DNA of 64,000 nucleotides, taken from Streptococcus downei MFe28 (lineage in GTDB: Bacteria > Bacillota > Bacilli > Lactobacillales > Streptococcaceae). The translations under genes were made by a program, and so were the position numbers. The DNA lies in assembly GCF_900459175.1 (NCBI RefSeq), contig NZ_UHFA01000002.1, positions 868,001 to 932,000 of the forward strand. The letters run 5' to 3'. Under the pieces are notes generated by a model. It saw only the letters and a program-made list of their open reading frames with translations. It searched no databases and was not told the DNA's origin. Shown here in pieces: positions 63,924 through 64,000 of this stretch. How positions within the stretch are numbered: position 1 is the stretch's first letter; the number at the start of each line of letters is the position of its first letter.

Positions 63924-64000
63924 AAAGTAAATTTACTGGAATAGCGGTTCTTACCTTAGTTTTTACCTACCTCTTATCAATGAATCTCTTTGGGGTTTAT

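Overview
The window is a chromosomal segment of a Streptococcus. Support comes from its low-to-moderate G+C, strong Shine-Dalgarno sequences, streptococcal gene orders (rplK-rplA, pyrH-frr-cvfB, covR-nrdR-dnaB-dnaI-der, murC-GNAT-mltG-greA, rsmG-ktrB-ktrA) and a bacteriocin peptide almost identical to the mutans-group lantibiotic mutacin II. A mutans-group species is the best guess; the species cannot be fixed from the sequence alone.

Layout. 1-3.7 kb: end of a GNAT gene, serA, a DUF6440 gene overlapping ogt, and an ArsC/Spx-family gene followed by IS982 and ArsC-family debris. 3.7-8.8 kb: a mutacin II-type locus, visibly more AT-rich than its surroundings. It contains an Rgg-family regulator, an unlisted divergent 20-residue hydrophobic peptide that looks like an Rgg pheromone, a 14-bp inverted repeat, an intact mutA-like precursor gene, a 341-codon ORF that appears to fuse the start of lanM to the ATPase end of lanT, and intact mutFEG-like immunity genes. 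8.8-15.5 kb: exoA, a divergent Nramp-family transporter, a DUF3397 gene, rplKA, pyrH-frr and cvfB. 15.5-20.1 kb: a sulfur amino-acid binding protein with an exact TGATA-N9-TATCA box, then metQ (behind a MET-box-like palindrome), metN and metI. 20.1-25.5 kb: a Bce-type peptide-antibiotic sensing and resistance module (bceAB, bceRS). 25.5-28.1 kb: an SDR gene with a nonsense codon, a small HTH gene, an IS982-family element that has cut through a PemK/MazF toxin, and the remaining PemI antitoxin. 28.2-36.5 kb: lysS, a LysM surface protein and two exported or anchored proteins, a HAD hydrolase, and a frameshifted primase-helicase-PLD-like gene. 36.7-45 kb: sstT, a SAM hydrolase with an ECF-type importer bracketed by direct repeats of the ktrA 3' end, then ktrA, ktrB and rsmG on the minus strand. 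45-57 kb: lemA, htpX, a DUF177 gene, a CovR-like regulator with an atypical receiver, nrdR-dnaB-dnaI, der and a SNF2 helicase. 57-64 kb: a hypothetical gene, murC, a GNAT gene, mltG, greA and a membrane protein with a probable frameshift.

Two families of palindrome-rich, MITE-like repeats lie in the intergenic regions. Six copies (103-573 bp) share ends of the form ATACTCTTCAAAAATCAAAA / TTTTGATTTTTATTGAGTAT, resembling the ends of the pneumococcal RUP element. They crowd around metQNI-bceAB and murC-mltG, and two of them overlap the stop codons of the preceding genes. A second family (two copies) carries a hairpin with compensated base-pair changes.

The most interesting region is 3.7-8.8 kb: a lantibiotic system that keeps its regulator, probable pheromone, precursor and immunity but has lost its modification enzyme and most of its exporter. 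Several disrupted genes (primase-helicase, transposase, the last membrane protein) differ by one base in a homopolymer, so sequencing error has to be excluded before they are called dead.
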